From: Marmoricola sp.
GTDB taxonomy: Bacteria > Actinomycetota > Actinomycetes > Propionibacteriales > Nocardioidaceae
Reading direction: 5' to 3'
Assembly: GCA_030151765.1 (NCBI GenBank)
Contig: JASLCW010000351.1
Location: forward strand, 1-12,622
DNA length: 12,622 bases
Within the stretch, counting starts at the first letter, position 1. Every line of letters starts with the position of its first letter. The notes below the pieces were generated by a model that saw only the letters and a list, made by a program, of their open reading frames with translations, did no database searches and was not told the origin of the DNA. Both the position numbers and the translations under genes were made by a program. Positions 1 through 6,982 of the stretch are shown here, one piece after another.

Positions 1-2193
1 TACTCCGCGGGCGCCGACGGTGGCTCCGGCGATGGCGGCGGCGTCACCTGGACGGCCACCGGAGGCAAGGGCGGTCAGACCGTCCCGGACTGGGCCGGTG
101 GTGCCGGTAGTGTCCTCGACGGCATCCCGCAGTACAACGGCACCGCCGGCGGCTTCGGCGGCGGTGGTGGTGGCGGCGCCGGCGCCTATGGTGTCGGCGG
201 CGGAGGCGGTGGCGGCGGTTACGACGCAGGCGCCGGTGGCAGAGGCGGGGCCCCGAACGTTGCCGCCCAGGGCGGCACGGGCGGCAATTCCTACACGGTC
301 CAGAACACCCGCGATGTCACGGCCAACCACGGCAATGGGTCGGTCGCGCTGACCTGGCACGCACCCGCAACGGCTCCGGTGACCACCACATTCGACACCG
401 CCGGCGGCGATCCCGCGCCTGACGCACAGGTCGTCGATGCCGGTTGCGGGGTGAGCGCACCCGCGGACCCGGCCCGCGACGGCTACACCTTCGACGGCTG
501 GTTCACCGACGCTGTCGCCGGCACGCGCTGGGACTTCACCACCCCGGTGACCTCCGACCAGACGCTGTACGCGCACTGGACCCGGGTCGCGCCGCCCGCG
601 AAGCGCGAGCAGACGATCACCCGGACCTCCGAGGCCGGAGTGGTGCACCCCGGCGACGTCTACACCCCGGTCGCAACCTCCGACTCCGGGCTGCCTGTGA
701 CGATCAGCCTGCTACCGGTCTCGACCGTGTTCTGTCACCTCGTCGGCAGTGGTGCCGACACTCAGGTCGTCTTCGACGGCCCGGGAACCTGCGAGATCCG
801 CTACGACCAGGCGGGGGACGCCGGCTACAACCCGGCCCCCCAGGTGGCCGAGGACGTGGATGTGGAAGTCCACCCGGTCACCGTCGCCATGAGCATCGGT
901 ACTACGGGTACCGGCACGGCGAGCTTCGGTACGCCGAACCTCGCGCACGTCGTTGCCACCTTCGAGGGTGGCGGTCCGGTCCAGGGAGTGGTGAGTATCT
1001 GGGTCGATGGAGAGCCGACCGCGACCGCGGGGACGCGCACCACGGACGCCGACGGCACCGTCGACATCCCGATCACCACGGCAACCGGCGACCCGCTCCC
1101 TGTCGGCGATCACCAGGTGACGGCGTACTTCGCTCCGGATGACGGCAACAACGGCACCGCCCGGGCCGACGCCGTGTTGAGCATCGTCAAGGCTGGGACC
1201 ACGACAGGGTTGCAGGTTGGTACGTCGACGCTCACCGCGACCGTCGCACCGGTCGCGCCCGCCGCCGGCACGCCTACGGGTGAGGTCACGTTCCGTGTTG
1301 GCGCTGCGGTTGTCGGTACCGCCACGCTGCACGGCGGTGTCGCGAAGCTCTCCTACAACGTGCCGTCCGGAGCCGACCGCAACGTCTCTGCCTCCTACGC
1401 CGGAGACGCGAGCTTCGTGGAGTCCTCGACCTCGACCGTGCGGCATGACCCGGCCATCACCGCCGCTGTCAGCTCACGGATTCCGAAGTCGAAGTCCGGC
1501 TGGTACCGAGGCCCGGTCACCATCACCTTCACCTGTACGCCGAGCGGAGCGCCGCTGGTCGGCGCCTGCCCGGCCCCGGTGACCCTGACTCGTGATGCTG
1601 CCGGGCAGCAGGTGGCGCGCAGCGTCACCGCCGCCGACGGTGGGATCGCAACGGTCAGCGTGCCTGCCGTCAACATCGACCGATCCGCGCCGTCGATCGT
1701 CGCTCTCCGTATCCGCAACAGGGCCACCTACGCGAAGGCCCCGGTCGCGTCCTGCCGGAGCAAGGATCGCGTCTCGGGTGCAGGGCCCTGCTCGGTGACC
1801 CGCCGCGCCGTGGCTCGCCGCGGCCTGGACACCACTTACCGCTACCGTGCCGTTGCGTCGGACGTGGCCGGCAACCGGCGTGTCGTCACCGGCACCTACC
1901 GGCTTCTCGGAGCGGTTCTCGGCGGTGCGCCGATGCGACGCGACGGTTCCTTCAACGTCAGAGTCGGGCGCACGTACACGCTCGTCGTGAGCTCCGCACG
2001 CAGACCGTCGTACGTGAACGCGGCTGTCTATCCGCACAAGCCCGCCGGCGGGCACACGAAGTTCCGTCCCGCCGGGCGCAACCGGTGGGCGCTCGGGATC
2101 ACCTTCAACGAGGCGATGCGGCAACATCCGACCTGGAACATCGGCATCAAGACCGGTCGCAGCATGAAGGTGGTTCGCGTCCATGTGAGGTGA
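1..2193 (+). CDS. Large secreted/surface protein with Gly-rich, InlB-type and Ig-like modules (5' end missing)
   Basis: The reading frame is open from base 1, so the true start lies upstream; the in-frame GTG at 379 is internal. About 730 residues are visible. Residues 1-115 are very glycine-rich and end in a GNGSVALTW-type strand. Residues 129-194 match the InlB/Listeria-Bacteroides repeat (FDTAGG..., GYTFDGWFTD, TLYAHWT). Residues 203-289 resemble an MBG-like module (SGLPVTIS, GPGTCEIRYDQAGDAGYN). Two bacterial Ig-like (Ig-3 type) modules follow at about 290-398 and 399-482, the second with GEVTFRVG and SASYAGDASF. The last 240 residues hold a Cys-containing region (SAPSIVALR...DVAGNRRV) and an unrecognised C-terminal domain ending VVRVHVR. 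No LPXTG motif or C-terminal membrane helix is seen, so the protein is secreted, or held through its missing N-terminus. A role in adhesion or the cell envelope is inferred only. Module calls are by motif recognition. Confidence 0.85.
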   Translation, partial: YSAGADGGSGDGGGVTWTATGGKGGQTVPDWAGGAGSVLDGIPQYNGTAGGFGGGGGGGAGAYGVGGGGGGGGYDAGAGGRGGAPNVAAQGGTGGNSYTVQNTRDVTANHGNGSVALTWHAPATAPVTTTFDTAGGDPAPDAQVVDAGCGVSAPADPARDGYTFDGWFTDAVAGTRWDFTTPVTSDQTLYAHWTRVAPPAKREQTITRTSEAGVVHPGDVYTPVATSDSGLPVTISLLPVSTVFCHLVGSGADTQVVFDGPGTCEIRYDQAGDAGYNPAPQVAEDVDVEVHPVTVAMSIGTTGTGTASFGTPNLAHVVATFEGGGPVQGVVSIWVDGEPTATAGTRTTDADGTVDIPITTATGDPLPVGDHQVTAYFAPDDGNNGTARADAVLSIVKAGTTTGLQVGTSTLTATVAPVAPAAGTPTGEVTFRVGAAVVGTATLHGGVAKLSYNVPSGADRNVSASYAGDASFVESSTSTVRHDPAITAAVSSRIPKSKSGWYRGPVTITFTCTPSGAPLVGACPAPVTLTRDAAGQQVARSVTAADGGIATVSVPAVNIDRSAPSIVALRIRNRATYAKAPVASCRSKDRVSGAGPCSVTRRAVARRGLDTTYRYRAVASDVAGNRRVVTGTYRLLGAVLGGAPMRRDGSFNVRVGRTYTLVVSSARRPSYVNAAVYPHKPAGGHTKFRPAGRNRWALGITFNEAMRQHPTWNIGIKTGRSMKVVRVHVR

Positions 2194-2226
2194 GGGTCGG
2201 AGTCCGAGTCGGGGAGCCTGTGTGTC

Positions 2227-2574
2227 ATGACATCCGACGAGGTGGACGGCTACCTGGCGGGGCTCGAGGAGCCGAAGAGGGCCACGCTCGAAGCCCTACG
2301 ACGATCGATCCGAGCGGCCCTCCCTGACGCTGAGGAATGCATCTCCTACGGCATGCCGGCCTTCCGCGTCGACGGGAAGGTGGTGGCGGGTTTCGCGGCC
2401 TTCAAGAACCACCTCGCGTACCTGCCGCACAGCGGTGTGGTGCTGGAGAGCCTCGGCGATCGCATCAGCGGATACGAACGCACCAAGAGTTCGCTGCACT
2501 TCCCGGTCGACGTACCGCTTCCTGACGACCTGGTCCGAAGCCTGGTCGAGGCAAAACTCGCTCTCCTTGGCTGA
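2227..2574 (+). CDS. DUF1801 (YdhG/CyaY-like fold) protein
   Basis: This 115-aa protein has the usual length and hallmark core of DUF1801: CISYGMPAFRVDGKVVAGFAAFKNHLAYLPHSG at about residues 38-70, preceded by a helical N-terminus (DGYLAGLEEPKRATLEALRRSI). Members adopt a YdhG/YjbR/CyaY-like fold; some are suggested to bind iron or other ligands, but most have no proven role. It is probably a soluble cytoplasmic protein. The ATG at 2227 is preceded by GGGGAG at 2211-2216 with a 10-nt spacer, an acceptable ribosome binding site. It lies 33 nt after the surface protein and 32 nt before the reductase-like gene on the same strand, so the two small genes could be co-transcribed. Family is confident; function is unknown. 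Confidence 0.9.
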   Translation: MTSDEVDGYLAGLEEPKRATLEALRRSIRAALPDAEECISYGMPAFRVDGKVVAGFAAFKNHLAYLPHSGVVLESLGDRISGYERTKSSLHFPVDVPLPDDLVRSLVEAKLALLG

Positions 2575-2606
2575 CCGGCGGTCGCTGATCTGGGGTAGGA
2601 AGGGAC

Positions 2607-3137
2607 ATGGCCACTTTCGTCTGCGGTATGAACCAGTCCCTGGACGGGTACGTCGATCACACGGCGTTCTCTCCCGATGGTGTGCTCTTCCGGCACTTCG
2701 TCGAGCAGGTCGAGGGGCAGACTGGCGCGGTCTACGGCCGCGAGATGTACGAGATCATGCGCTACTGGGACGCCGACGACCCCGAGTGGCGCGAGGACGA
2801 GCGCGCCTTCGCGGTTGCGTGGCGGGACACCCCCAAGTGGGTCGTCTCTCGCACATTGACCTCGGTGGGGGAGAACGCCGTACTCGTCAAGGGCGATCTC
2901 GAGCAAGCGATGCGCACCCTGAAGGCCGAGCAGGACGGGGAGATCGAGGTCGCCGGCACACGCTTGGGCAGGAGCCTCGCCGAGCTCGGCCTGATCGATG
3001 CCTACCGCCTCTACCTGCATCCCGTCGTACTCGGCAGCGGCACGCCCTTCTTCGCCGGACCACTCCCGCGGCTGCGCCTCGTAGCGAATGACCAGATGAC
3101 CGACGACGTGGTGCGCCTGACCTACGTCCCGGCGTAG
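2607..3137 (+). CDS. Dihydrofolate reductase-family (RibD C-terminal-like) protein
   Basis: This 176-aa protein spans the DHFR/RibD-C fold: an N-terminal strand and SLDGYV motif (residues about 11-16), GREMYEIMRYW (about 44-54), the mid-domain PKWVVSRTL, then VAGTRLGRSLAELGLIDAYRLYLHPVVLGSGTPFF, the family's typical NAD(P)H-binding end. Such stand-alone proteins are usually annotated as DHFR-family and are presumed NADPH-dependent reductases of unknown substrate; they are not the folate-pathway enzyme. The glycine pair often seen at the nucleotide-binding strand appears here as AGT, a mild departure. The start has a good site (AGGAAGGG at about 2598-2605 just before ATG). It follows the DUF1801 gene closely and converges on the DUF4268-like gene. 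Confidence 0.9.
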   Translation: MATFVCGMNQSLDGYVDHTAFSPDGVLFRHFVEQVEGQTGAVYGREMYEIMRYWDADDPEWREDERAFAVAWRDTPKWVVSRTLTSVGENAVLVKGDLEQAMRTLKAEQDGEIEVAGTRLGRSLAELGLIDAYRLYLHPVVLGSGTPFFAGPLPRLRLVANDQMTDDVVRLTYVPA

Positions 3138-3144
3138 TGCTGGA

Positions 3145-3159
3145 GGAACGGCCGGTTCC
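3145..3159. terminator. Weak candidate hairpin between convergent genes
   Basis: The arms GGAAC (3145-3149) and GTTCC (3155-3159) enclose a 5-nt loop GGCCG. It lies in the 36-base gap between the convergent stop codons at 3137 and 3174. The stem is short and has no T-run, so a terminator role rests mainly on position. Confidence 0.3.
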
Positions 3160-3173
3160 GGAAGGCTGGTCGC

Positions 3174-4151
3174 TCACTCGATTCCGGCAGGTAGAGGCAC
3201 GCCACGGCCTGCTGCGAGCGCAGCTCGCATCCGCTCACCAGTAGTGATCAGCCAGTCGATCCAACTGTCCCACTGGTCGGTTTGGGCGACGTCTGCAACC
3301 TCGGTGTACGCGGCGAGCTTGCTCGACTTGAGACCGTCCCGCGTCTCCCATGAAAGCGGCGCCCCGAACGTATCTTCGACTGCCGCCTTATGGTCTTCGA
3401 GCGCATCCAAACGTGCCACATTCAGAGCGCGGTCAGGGCTCTCGAAGACGAGTTGGACGCTCAGCCCTGATTGGCTGAAGGACGAGATCCAATTGACCCC
3501 AGAGACACCGGCTGACATGCCAAACCACGATGACTTCGTGGACATCGATGATCTGGTCCAGGTCGGGTGATCGGCGAGCACGCGTTGGCGGTACCTCTCC
3601 CAGAAATCGAGGTACAGGCGCTCTCGTTCAGAGACTCCTCCAGCATTGTTGGCCGCAGCGGCCTTCACCTGTTTTGCCCAATCGTTGGGCTGGGCGACCA
3701 GCTTGAATGCGGGCGCGGCTTGGGATGAGCCGATGCGGATGACCTCGATCTGTACGGCGAAGAAGCGGGTGCGCTCGTCGGTGCGATCGTTCAGCCATGC
3801 GATCGCCTCACGATGCTCGGGGCGGAAGCCGGTTGCGACCCACACAACAGTCGTCGGATCCGTCCCTGCCGCATACGTGAGGATCTGGCCGAGATGGAGG
3901 TGATCGGAGATCTCGAGCTGGTTCTCGACGATGACGACCTCGTCGGTACCCTCGTCTTTGCCGATCAGGTCGAGGCTGAAATCTCCGACCGGATGTTCCG
4001 CTTCATCGAGGACGAGGTGTTCCATGCCGAGAAGGTCGGACAAGACATCGACGTTCTGCAGAAGCCAGGGGGTGAAGTCATGAGCTTCGTGGGGCCAGAT
4101 CTCTCGGGGCGGTACGACCTTGATCCTGCCAAGGTCAGGGTTGGTGCTCAT
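3174..4151 (-). CDS. DUF4268-type protein with PD-(D/E)XK-like D...ENQ core
   Basis: This 325-aa protein starts at ATG 4151, because GGGAGG lies about 11-12 nt upstream; the open frame extends to 4268, but that extension has no ribosome site and reads as low-complexity. Residues 50-110 carry the signature: VGDFSLDLIGKD (D57, D61), VVIVENQLE (E76, Q78), then SDHLHLGQILTYAAG. The spacing resembles a PD-(D/E)XK nuclease core in which the lysine is replaced by glutamine (E-N-Q); this ENQ...DH.HLG pattern is typical of DUF4268-related proteins. The C-terminal 150 residues (ERERLYLDFWERYRQRVL..., W-rich) fit the DUF4268 half. Such proteins occur near restriction and mobile genes, but enzymatic activity here is inferred. 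Two sampled 60-base stretches (3241-3300 and 3361-3420) are each 35/60 GC, lower than nearby genes. It is co-oriented with the NERD gene, 171 bases upstream. Confidence 0.8.
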   Translation of the reverse strand: MSTNPDLGRIKVVPPREIWPHEAHDFTPWLLQNVDVLSDLLGMEHLVLDEAEHPVGDFSLDLIGKDEGTDEVVIVENQLEISDHLHLGQILTYAAGTDPTTVVWVATGFRPEHREAIAWLNDRTDERTRFFAVQIEVIRIGSSQAAPAFKLVAQPNDWAKQVKAAAANNAGGVSERERLYLDFWERYRQRVLADHPTWTRSSMSTKSSWFGMSAGVSGVNWISSFSQSGLSVQLVFESPDRALNVARLDALEDHKAAVEDTFGAPLSWETRDGLKSSKLAAYTEVADVAQTDQWDSWIDWLITTGERMRAALAAGRGVPLPAGIE

Positions 4152-4180
4152 CTTCGGTCGGTCCTCCCTAGGTTGCGTGA

Positions 4181-4208
4181 ATTCTGCGACAACTGCCCCG
4201 CCGTCTAA
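4181..4208 (-). promoter_or_regulatory. Possible promoter for the DUF4268-like gene
   Basis: On the reverse strand TTAGAC (4208-4203) and CAGAAT (4186-4181) are separated by 16 nt, giving a predicted transcript start about 20-25 nt before the ATG at 4151. Both hexamers deviate from consensus. The rest of the 4152-4322 gap shows no RNA gene or repeat I can support. Confidence 0.25.
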
Positions 4209-4322
4209 CTGGCCGGCCACACCGAGATCATCCCGTTGCCGCTGGCCTTCGCGTAAATCTCCACTCACATGTCGCCGTCAGGCGCGCGGTGAAAGCTTCG
4301 CGGATTGGACTTTCCGGCTTGG

Positions 4323-5153
4323 TCAGGCGCAAGGAAGCGCCATCGCGAGGGCCTGGTGCGTGGCGGAGATCGTCGGCGGTGAGAGTGGCCCTTCGCCGGC
4401 GAGGAGTGGGTAGAGCTTCTTGGGCCACATCGCCTTGACCCCTCGTGTCGCGAAGGACCCACCGATCAAAGGCCAGTCGGCTTCGACGAAGCAGAGGACA
4501 CCGATGAGCGGGATGTCCTCACCGATGACGGGGCGGACGACATCGAGTTGCTTGTGCATGCCGTCGACGAGCTTGGTGCAGTCGCGAGTGCCGACCAGCA
4601 GCTTCTCGGTGCGGGGGCGGAGCAGGCCGCCCTCGATCTTCAGCGAAGGACGACCCTTGTACTTCTTGGCATCGATCACGTAGACGCCCGACGATGCCAC
4701 GACGATGTGGTCGATATTCGCTCGAGTGCCGGGGATGCGGCGGTCGTGAAGCGGGCGCAGGGTGTCGGAGGCGAGTTCATTCAGTCTCCGGCCGAGGCGT
4801 TCTTCGCCCAGTGCTCCGGTGTCCCAGGCGGTTGTCGATTGAGGGTCGTCACTAAGAGCAAGGATCAGTCCGCCGACTTTCGGGTGCTTCGTGCGGATTC
4901 GCTCCTCGCGCTTGGCATGTCGACGTTCGTACTCGCGGCGAGCGGAGGCTCCGGGTGTGCCGACGTCTATCTCGCTCAGGGTGTCCTCGACCGGTGGGCT
5001 CAAGTCAGTGATCGGCGGGCACGCGAGGCAACGGACGGTCTTGGTTGTGCGCTCGTAGATGGCTTCCTCGCGGGCGGGCAGGGGAGTACCGCAGACACGG
5101 CAGCTTCCGGCGTACCGGAGCTTCATCCGCTTCTCGTCCGGGACCTCGGGCAT
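4323..5153 (-). CDS. NERD-domain nuclease-like protein with N-terminal Cys4 zinc finger
   Basis: This is a 276-aa soluble protein. Residues 18-45 hold a CxxC...CxxC pair (C18, C21, C42, C45), a likely zinc-binding finger. A charged helical linker (residues about 65-90, REYERRHAKREERIRTKH) leads to a NERD domain at about 112-235: GALGEERLGRRLNEL, IPGTRANIDHIVVASSGVYVIDAKKYKGR. E117/E118, D149 and the D161-A-K163 motif correspond to the PD-(D/E)XK-like catalytic core of NERD. NERD domains are predicted nuclease domains found in defence, plasmid and DNA-processing proteins. The role here is unknown; a DNA-related function is inferred. Start choice: the ATG at 5153 has no clear ribosome site, and an ATG at 5126 (MKLRYAGSC) would keep the zinc finger intact and is a real alternative. 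It is divergent from the M50 gene, 86 bases away. Confidence 0.85.
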   Translation of the reverse strand: MPEVPDEKRMKLRYAGSCRVCGTPLPAREEAIYERTTKTVRCLACPPITDLSPPVEDTLSEIDVGTPGASARREYERRHAKREERIRTKHPKVGGLILALSDDPQSTTAWDTGALGEERLGRRLNELASDTLRPLHDRRIPGTRANIDHIVVASSGVYVIDAKKYKGRPSLKIEGGLLRPRTEKLLVGTRDCTKLVDGMHKQLDVVRPVIGEDIPLIGVLCFVEADWPLIGGSFATRGVKAMWPKKLYPLLAGEGPLSPPTISATHQALAMALPCA

Positions 5154-5210
5154 CTCGGCACGGTAGCCGCGTTCTACTGGATGTGTCCGCGAAACGAACG
5201 AGGTCGCGTC

Positions 5211-5222
5211 TAGTCTTCGGCG
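5211..5222 (+). promoter_or_regulatory. TANNNT -10 box placed for a leaderless start at GTG 5222
   Basis: TAGTCT at 5211-5216 matches the actinobacterial TANNNT -10 form, and the in-frame GTG at 5222 lies where transcription would begin. No convincing -35 was seen. If active, this would make the M50 protein six residues longer and its mRNA leaderless. The competing start is GTG 5240, which has GGGGAGG upstream. Confidence 0.35.
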
Positions 5223-5239
5223 TGGAACGGGGAGGTGCA

Positions 5240-6139
5240 GTGCGACGCAAAGGCAAGGGGCGTGGGCTCGATGAAGAGCTGGCGCAGCTGCTGAACAATC
5301 CGGACAGCATCGGGTACGAGCGCGCCAAGGCGCGACGGCCGCGCGGCCCGAAGCCTCGGTCGGTACGGCGGCGGGTGAATTGGATGCCGAGCCCGGTCTT
5401 CCTCATCCTCGTCGCGGTGACCGCCGCGGGAGGGACGCTGGCGGCGATGGCACCGGCGACTTCGCGGTCGGCGCGGGTGGGAGTGTTCGTCTTCATCCTC
5501 GCGGGCTGGCTGGTCTCGGTGTGCCTGCACGAGTTCGCGCATGCACTGGTCGCGTGGCGGGGCGGCGACCATGGAGTCGTCGAAGCGGACTATCTGCGGC
5601 TCAATCCGTTCAAGTACACCCATCCGTTGCTGTCGATCGGGCTGCCGCTGCTCTGGATCGCGTACGGCGGCATCGGCTTGCCTGGTGGGGCGGTGTCAAT
5701 CCATCGGCATCGACTGCGTTCCCGGGCATGGGTCTCGGCGGTGTCGGCGGCAGGGCCGGCGACCAACATCCTGCTGGCACTGATCGCGATCGAGAGCCTG
5801 CGCCTCATCGATGGTGCGGCGCTGGGCGAGCACGGCTTCGCGCTGTACGCCGGGATCGGCTGGTTTGCGTGGTTGCAGGTGGCGGTGGCGATCTTGAACC
5901 TGCTGCCCATCCCCGGCATGGACGGGTGGGGGATCATCGAGCCCTGGATCTCCTCCGAGGTCGACCACCGGGTCGAGCAGATCAAGCCCTTCGGCATCCT
6001 GATCGTCGTACTGCTCCTGCTGGTCCCGAGCTTCGCGGACGGCTTCAGCGACCTGGTCTTCCGCGTCTCGGCAGCCTTGGGCGAGCCCGAGTGGCTGTCG
6101 GTCTACGGGTCGATGCTCTTCGAGTTCTGGCGCAACTGA
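5240..6139 (+). CDS. M50/site-2-type intramembrane zinc metalloprotease
   Basis: This 299-aa integral membrane protein carries the zinc-binding HEFAH (residues 97-101) inside a hydrophobic segment, and the second M50 motif LLPIPGMDG (221-229), whose Asp228 would be the third metal ligand. AGPATN at 171-176 is also typical of the family. Membrane segments lie at about 51-70, 80-105, 128-150, 165-190, 200-225 and 250-265. The first 48 residues are basic and cytoplasmic-looking. Members cut substrates within or next to the membrane, for example anti-sigma factors; no PDZ domain is seen and the substrate is unknown. The start GTG 5240 is chosen for GGGGAGG at 5229-5235, four bases upstream; GTG 5222 is an alternative. 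It is divergent from the NERD gene and converges on the yciI-like gene. Confidence 0.9.
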   Translation: MRRKGKGRGLDEELAQLLNNPDSIGYERAKARRPRGPKPRSVRRRVNWMPSPVFLILVAVTAAGGTLAAMAPATSRSARVGVFVFILAGWLVSVCLHEFAHALVAWRGGDHGVVEADYLRLNPFKYTHPLLSIGLPLLWIAYGGIGLPGGAVSIHRHRLRSRAWVSAVSAAGPATNILLALIAIESLRLIDGAALGEHGFALYAGIGWFAWLQVAVAILNLLPIPGMDGWGIIEPWISSEVDHRVEQIKPFGILIVVLLLLVPSFADGFSDLVFRVSAALGEPEWLSVYGSMLFEFWRN

Positions 6140-6141
6140 AG

Positions 6142-6153
6142 GGCGAAAGCGCC
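6142..6153. terminator. Tiny hairpin between convergent stops
   Basis: GGCG-AAAG-CGCC fills the 14-base gap between the M50 stop (6139) and the YciI stop (6154). It is short, so a bidirectional terminator role is only suggested by position. Confidence 0.3.
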
Positions 6154-6489
6154 TCAGCCCGGCAGCGAGTCGCCGGGGAAGCCGACGCAGGGGAGCACCT
6201 CGACGGTCATCATGCCGGCCTGCACGCAGGGGTCGGCGGCCATGATCTCGCTCGCTTCCTCGACAGTCCGGGTCATGACGGCGACGCCGCAGAGGCCGTC
6301 GGAGAGGACCGGGCAGAGGACGGCGATGGTCCCCTCGGCGTGCAATGAGACCATCCGGCGTTGGTGTTCGCGCTCGATCGCCTCGGCGCCCTCTTGATGT
6401 CGGCCCGGTGCCCAGCTCAGCTGCACCAGGGCGAAGGGCTTGGCGGTGGCGGCAAGTTCGTCGATCTGTGTGTCGGTGACGGTGTTCAT
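6154..6489 (-). CDS. YciI-family protein
   Basis: This 111-aa protein has the YciI/YCII ferredoxin-like pattern: FALVQLSWAPG, a histidine-bearing helix REHQRRMVSLHAEGTIAVLCPVLSDG (about residues 39-64), then MTRTVEEASEIMAADPCVQAGMMTVEVLP (about 72-100), including the conserved DP. These small proteins are dimeric; some act as lyases or dehalogenase-like enzymes through a His-Asp pair, but most are uncharacterised. The start is ATG 6489, because it lies 5 nt after the stop of the PPOX gene and no other start has a better site. That spacing implies translational coupling, so the two proteins are probably made together and act on the same compound. The longer open frame to 6606 is only the antisense-like extension through the PPOX gene and is rejected. 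Confidence 0.88.
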   Translation of the reverse strand: MNTVTDTQIDELAATAKPFALVQLSWAPGRHQEGAEAIEREHQRRMVSLHAEGTIAVLCPVLSDGLCGVAVMTRTVEEASEIMAADPCVQAGMMTVEVLPCVGFPGDSLPG

Positions 6490-6494
6490 GGCAG

Positions 6495-6899
6495 TCACAT
6501 ACCCATCTTGTGGTGATCGACGGTGATCACGGCGACGACCCGCTCCTGGCCGCGGTCGTACGGCGCATGGATGTACTTCTCGGCGAGGGCATCGACGACG
6601 GTCCATCCCTCGTCGCCCGTGAGCCAGCCGGCGACGCGACCACGCAGCGTCACGGGGGAGAACGGATTGTCAGCCGGAGTCAGGGAGATCGCGACGCGGG
6701 GATCGCGGCGGAGATTGTGCGCCTTCTGAGAACCGGGTCCGGTCATGATCACGACCTTGCCCTCATGGGTGCCGATCCACATGGGCACCGAGTGCGGTGA
6801 TCCGTCGGGGAGGAGGGTCGCCACGTGCGCGATCGGGGTGCCGTCGAGCAGGGCGGCGAGGTCGCTGTCGAGTACGGCGTCGAGTGTGCTGGTGTTCAT
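6495..6899 (-). CDS. PPOX-family probable flavin/F420-dependent protein
   Basis: This 134-aa split-barrel protein of the pyridoxamine-5'-phosphate-oxidase-like family has LDGTPIAHVATLLPDGSPHSVPMWIG near the N-terminus, then VVIMTGPGSQKAHNLRRDPRVAISL, PFSPVTLRGRVAGW, and a C-terminal helix with DALAEKYIHAPYD. This resembles the 'PPOX class probable F420-dependent' subgroup, common in Actinobacteria, where F420 or FMN serves in reduction of quinones, aflatoxin-like compounds or similar substrates. Cofactor and substrate are inferred. AGGA at 6909-6906 lies 6 nt before the ATG at 6899, which favours that start; an in-frame ATG at 6905 would add two residues. It is the first gene of a two-gene unit with yciI and is divergent from the HxlR regulator, which probably controls it. 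Confidence 0.9.
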   Translation of the reverse strand: MNTSTLDAVLDSDLAALLDGTPIAHVATLLPDGSPHSVPMWIGTHEGKVVIMTGPGSQKAHNLRRDPRVAISLTPADNPFSPVTLRGRVAGWLTGDEGWTVVDALAEKYIHAPYDRGQERVVAVITVDHHKMGM

Positions 6900-6914
6900 G
6901 GCCATTCCTATCTG

Positions 6915-6931
6915 AGTTCCTTCAAGAGACT
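6915..6931. promoter_or_regulatory. Operator-like site A (imperfect 17-bp palindrome)
   Basis: AGTTCCTTCAAGAGACT shares 13 of 17 positions with site B at 6951-6967. It covers the predicted transcription start of the PPOX gene. It is probably a second, weaker binding site of the divergent HxlR regulator. Confidence 0.6.
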
Positions 6932-6936
6932 TTGCG

Positions 6937-6942
6937 ACTGTA
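6937..6942 (-). promoter_or_regulatory. -10 box for the PPOX-yciI unit
   Basis: TACAGT on the reverse strand fits TANNNT and predicts transcription starting near 6930, inside site A. No consensus -35 is present; its place falls inside site B. Confidence 0.45.
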
Positions 6943-6950
6943 GCATTTCA

Positions 6951-6967
6951 AGTTCCTTTAGGGAACT
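6951..6967. promoter_or_regulatory. Operator-like site B (AGTTCC-N5-GGAACT)
   Basis: AGTTCCTTTAGGGAACT is a perfect 6-bp inverted repeat with a 5-bp centre, as expected for a dimeric winged-helix repressor. It overlaps the -35 positions predicted for both divergent promoters, so one bound dimer could repress both. Its centre is 36 bp from that of site A. Confidence 0.7.
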
Positions 6968-6976
6968 CTGATTTGC

Positions 6977-6982
6977 TAGGCT
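6977..6982 (+). promoter_or_regulatory. -10 box giving a leaderless HxlR mRNA
   Basis: TAGGCT fits TANNNT and ends 6 nt before the ATG at 6989, so the predicted transcript starts at or next to the A of the start codon. There is no ribosome binding site before this ATG, which supports leaderless translation. Confidence 0.6.

Noticed and set aside
1474..2184. Reverse-strand 236-codon open frame
   Set aside because: It is antisense to the surface protein, Arg/Gly-rich and without recognisable motifs: a high-GC shadow.
379..2193. GTG 379 as the start of the surface protein
   Set aside because: The same frame is open and coding-like (Gly-rich, GC-rich third positions) back to base 1, and no ribosome site precedes 379.
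4211..4219. GGCCGGCCA palindrome in the 4152-4322 gap
   Set aside because: Short GC palindromes are expected by chance at this composition and no other signal adjoins it.
4152..4268. N-terminal extension of the DUF4268-like protein
   Set aside because: A good ribosome site lies just before ATG 4151, and the extension reads as non-conserved low-complexity sequence.
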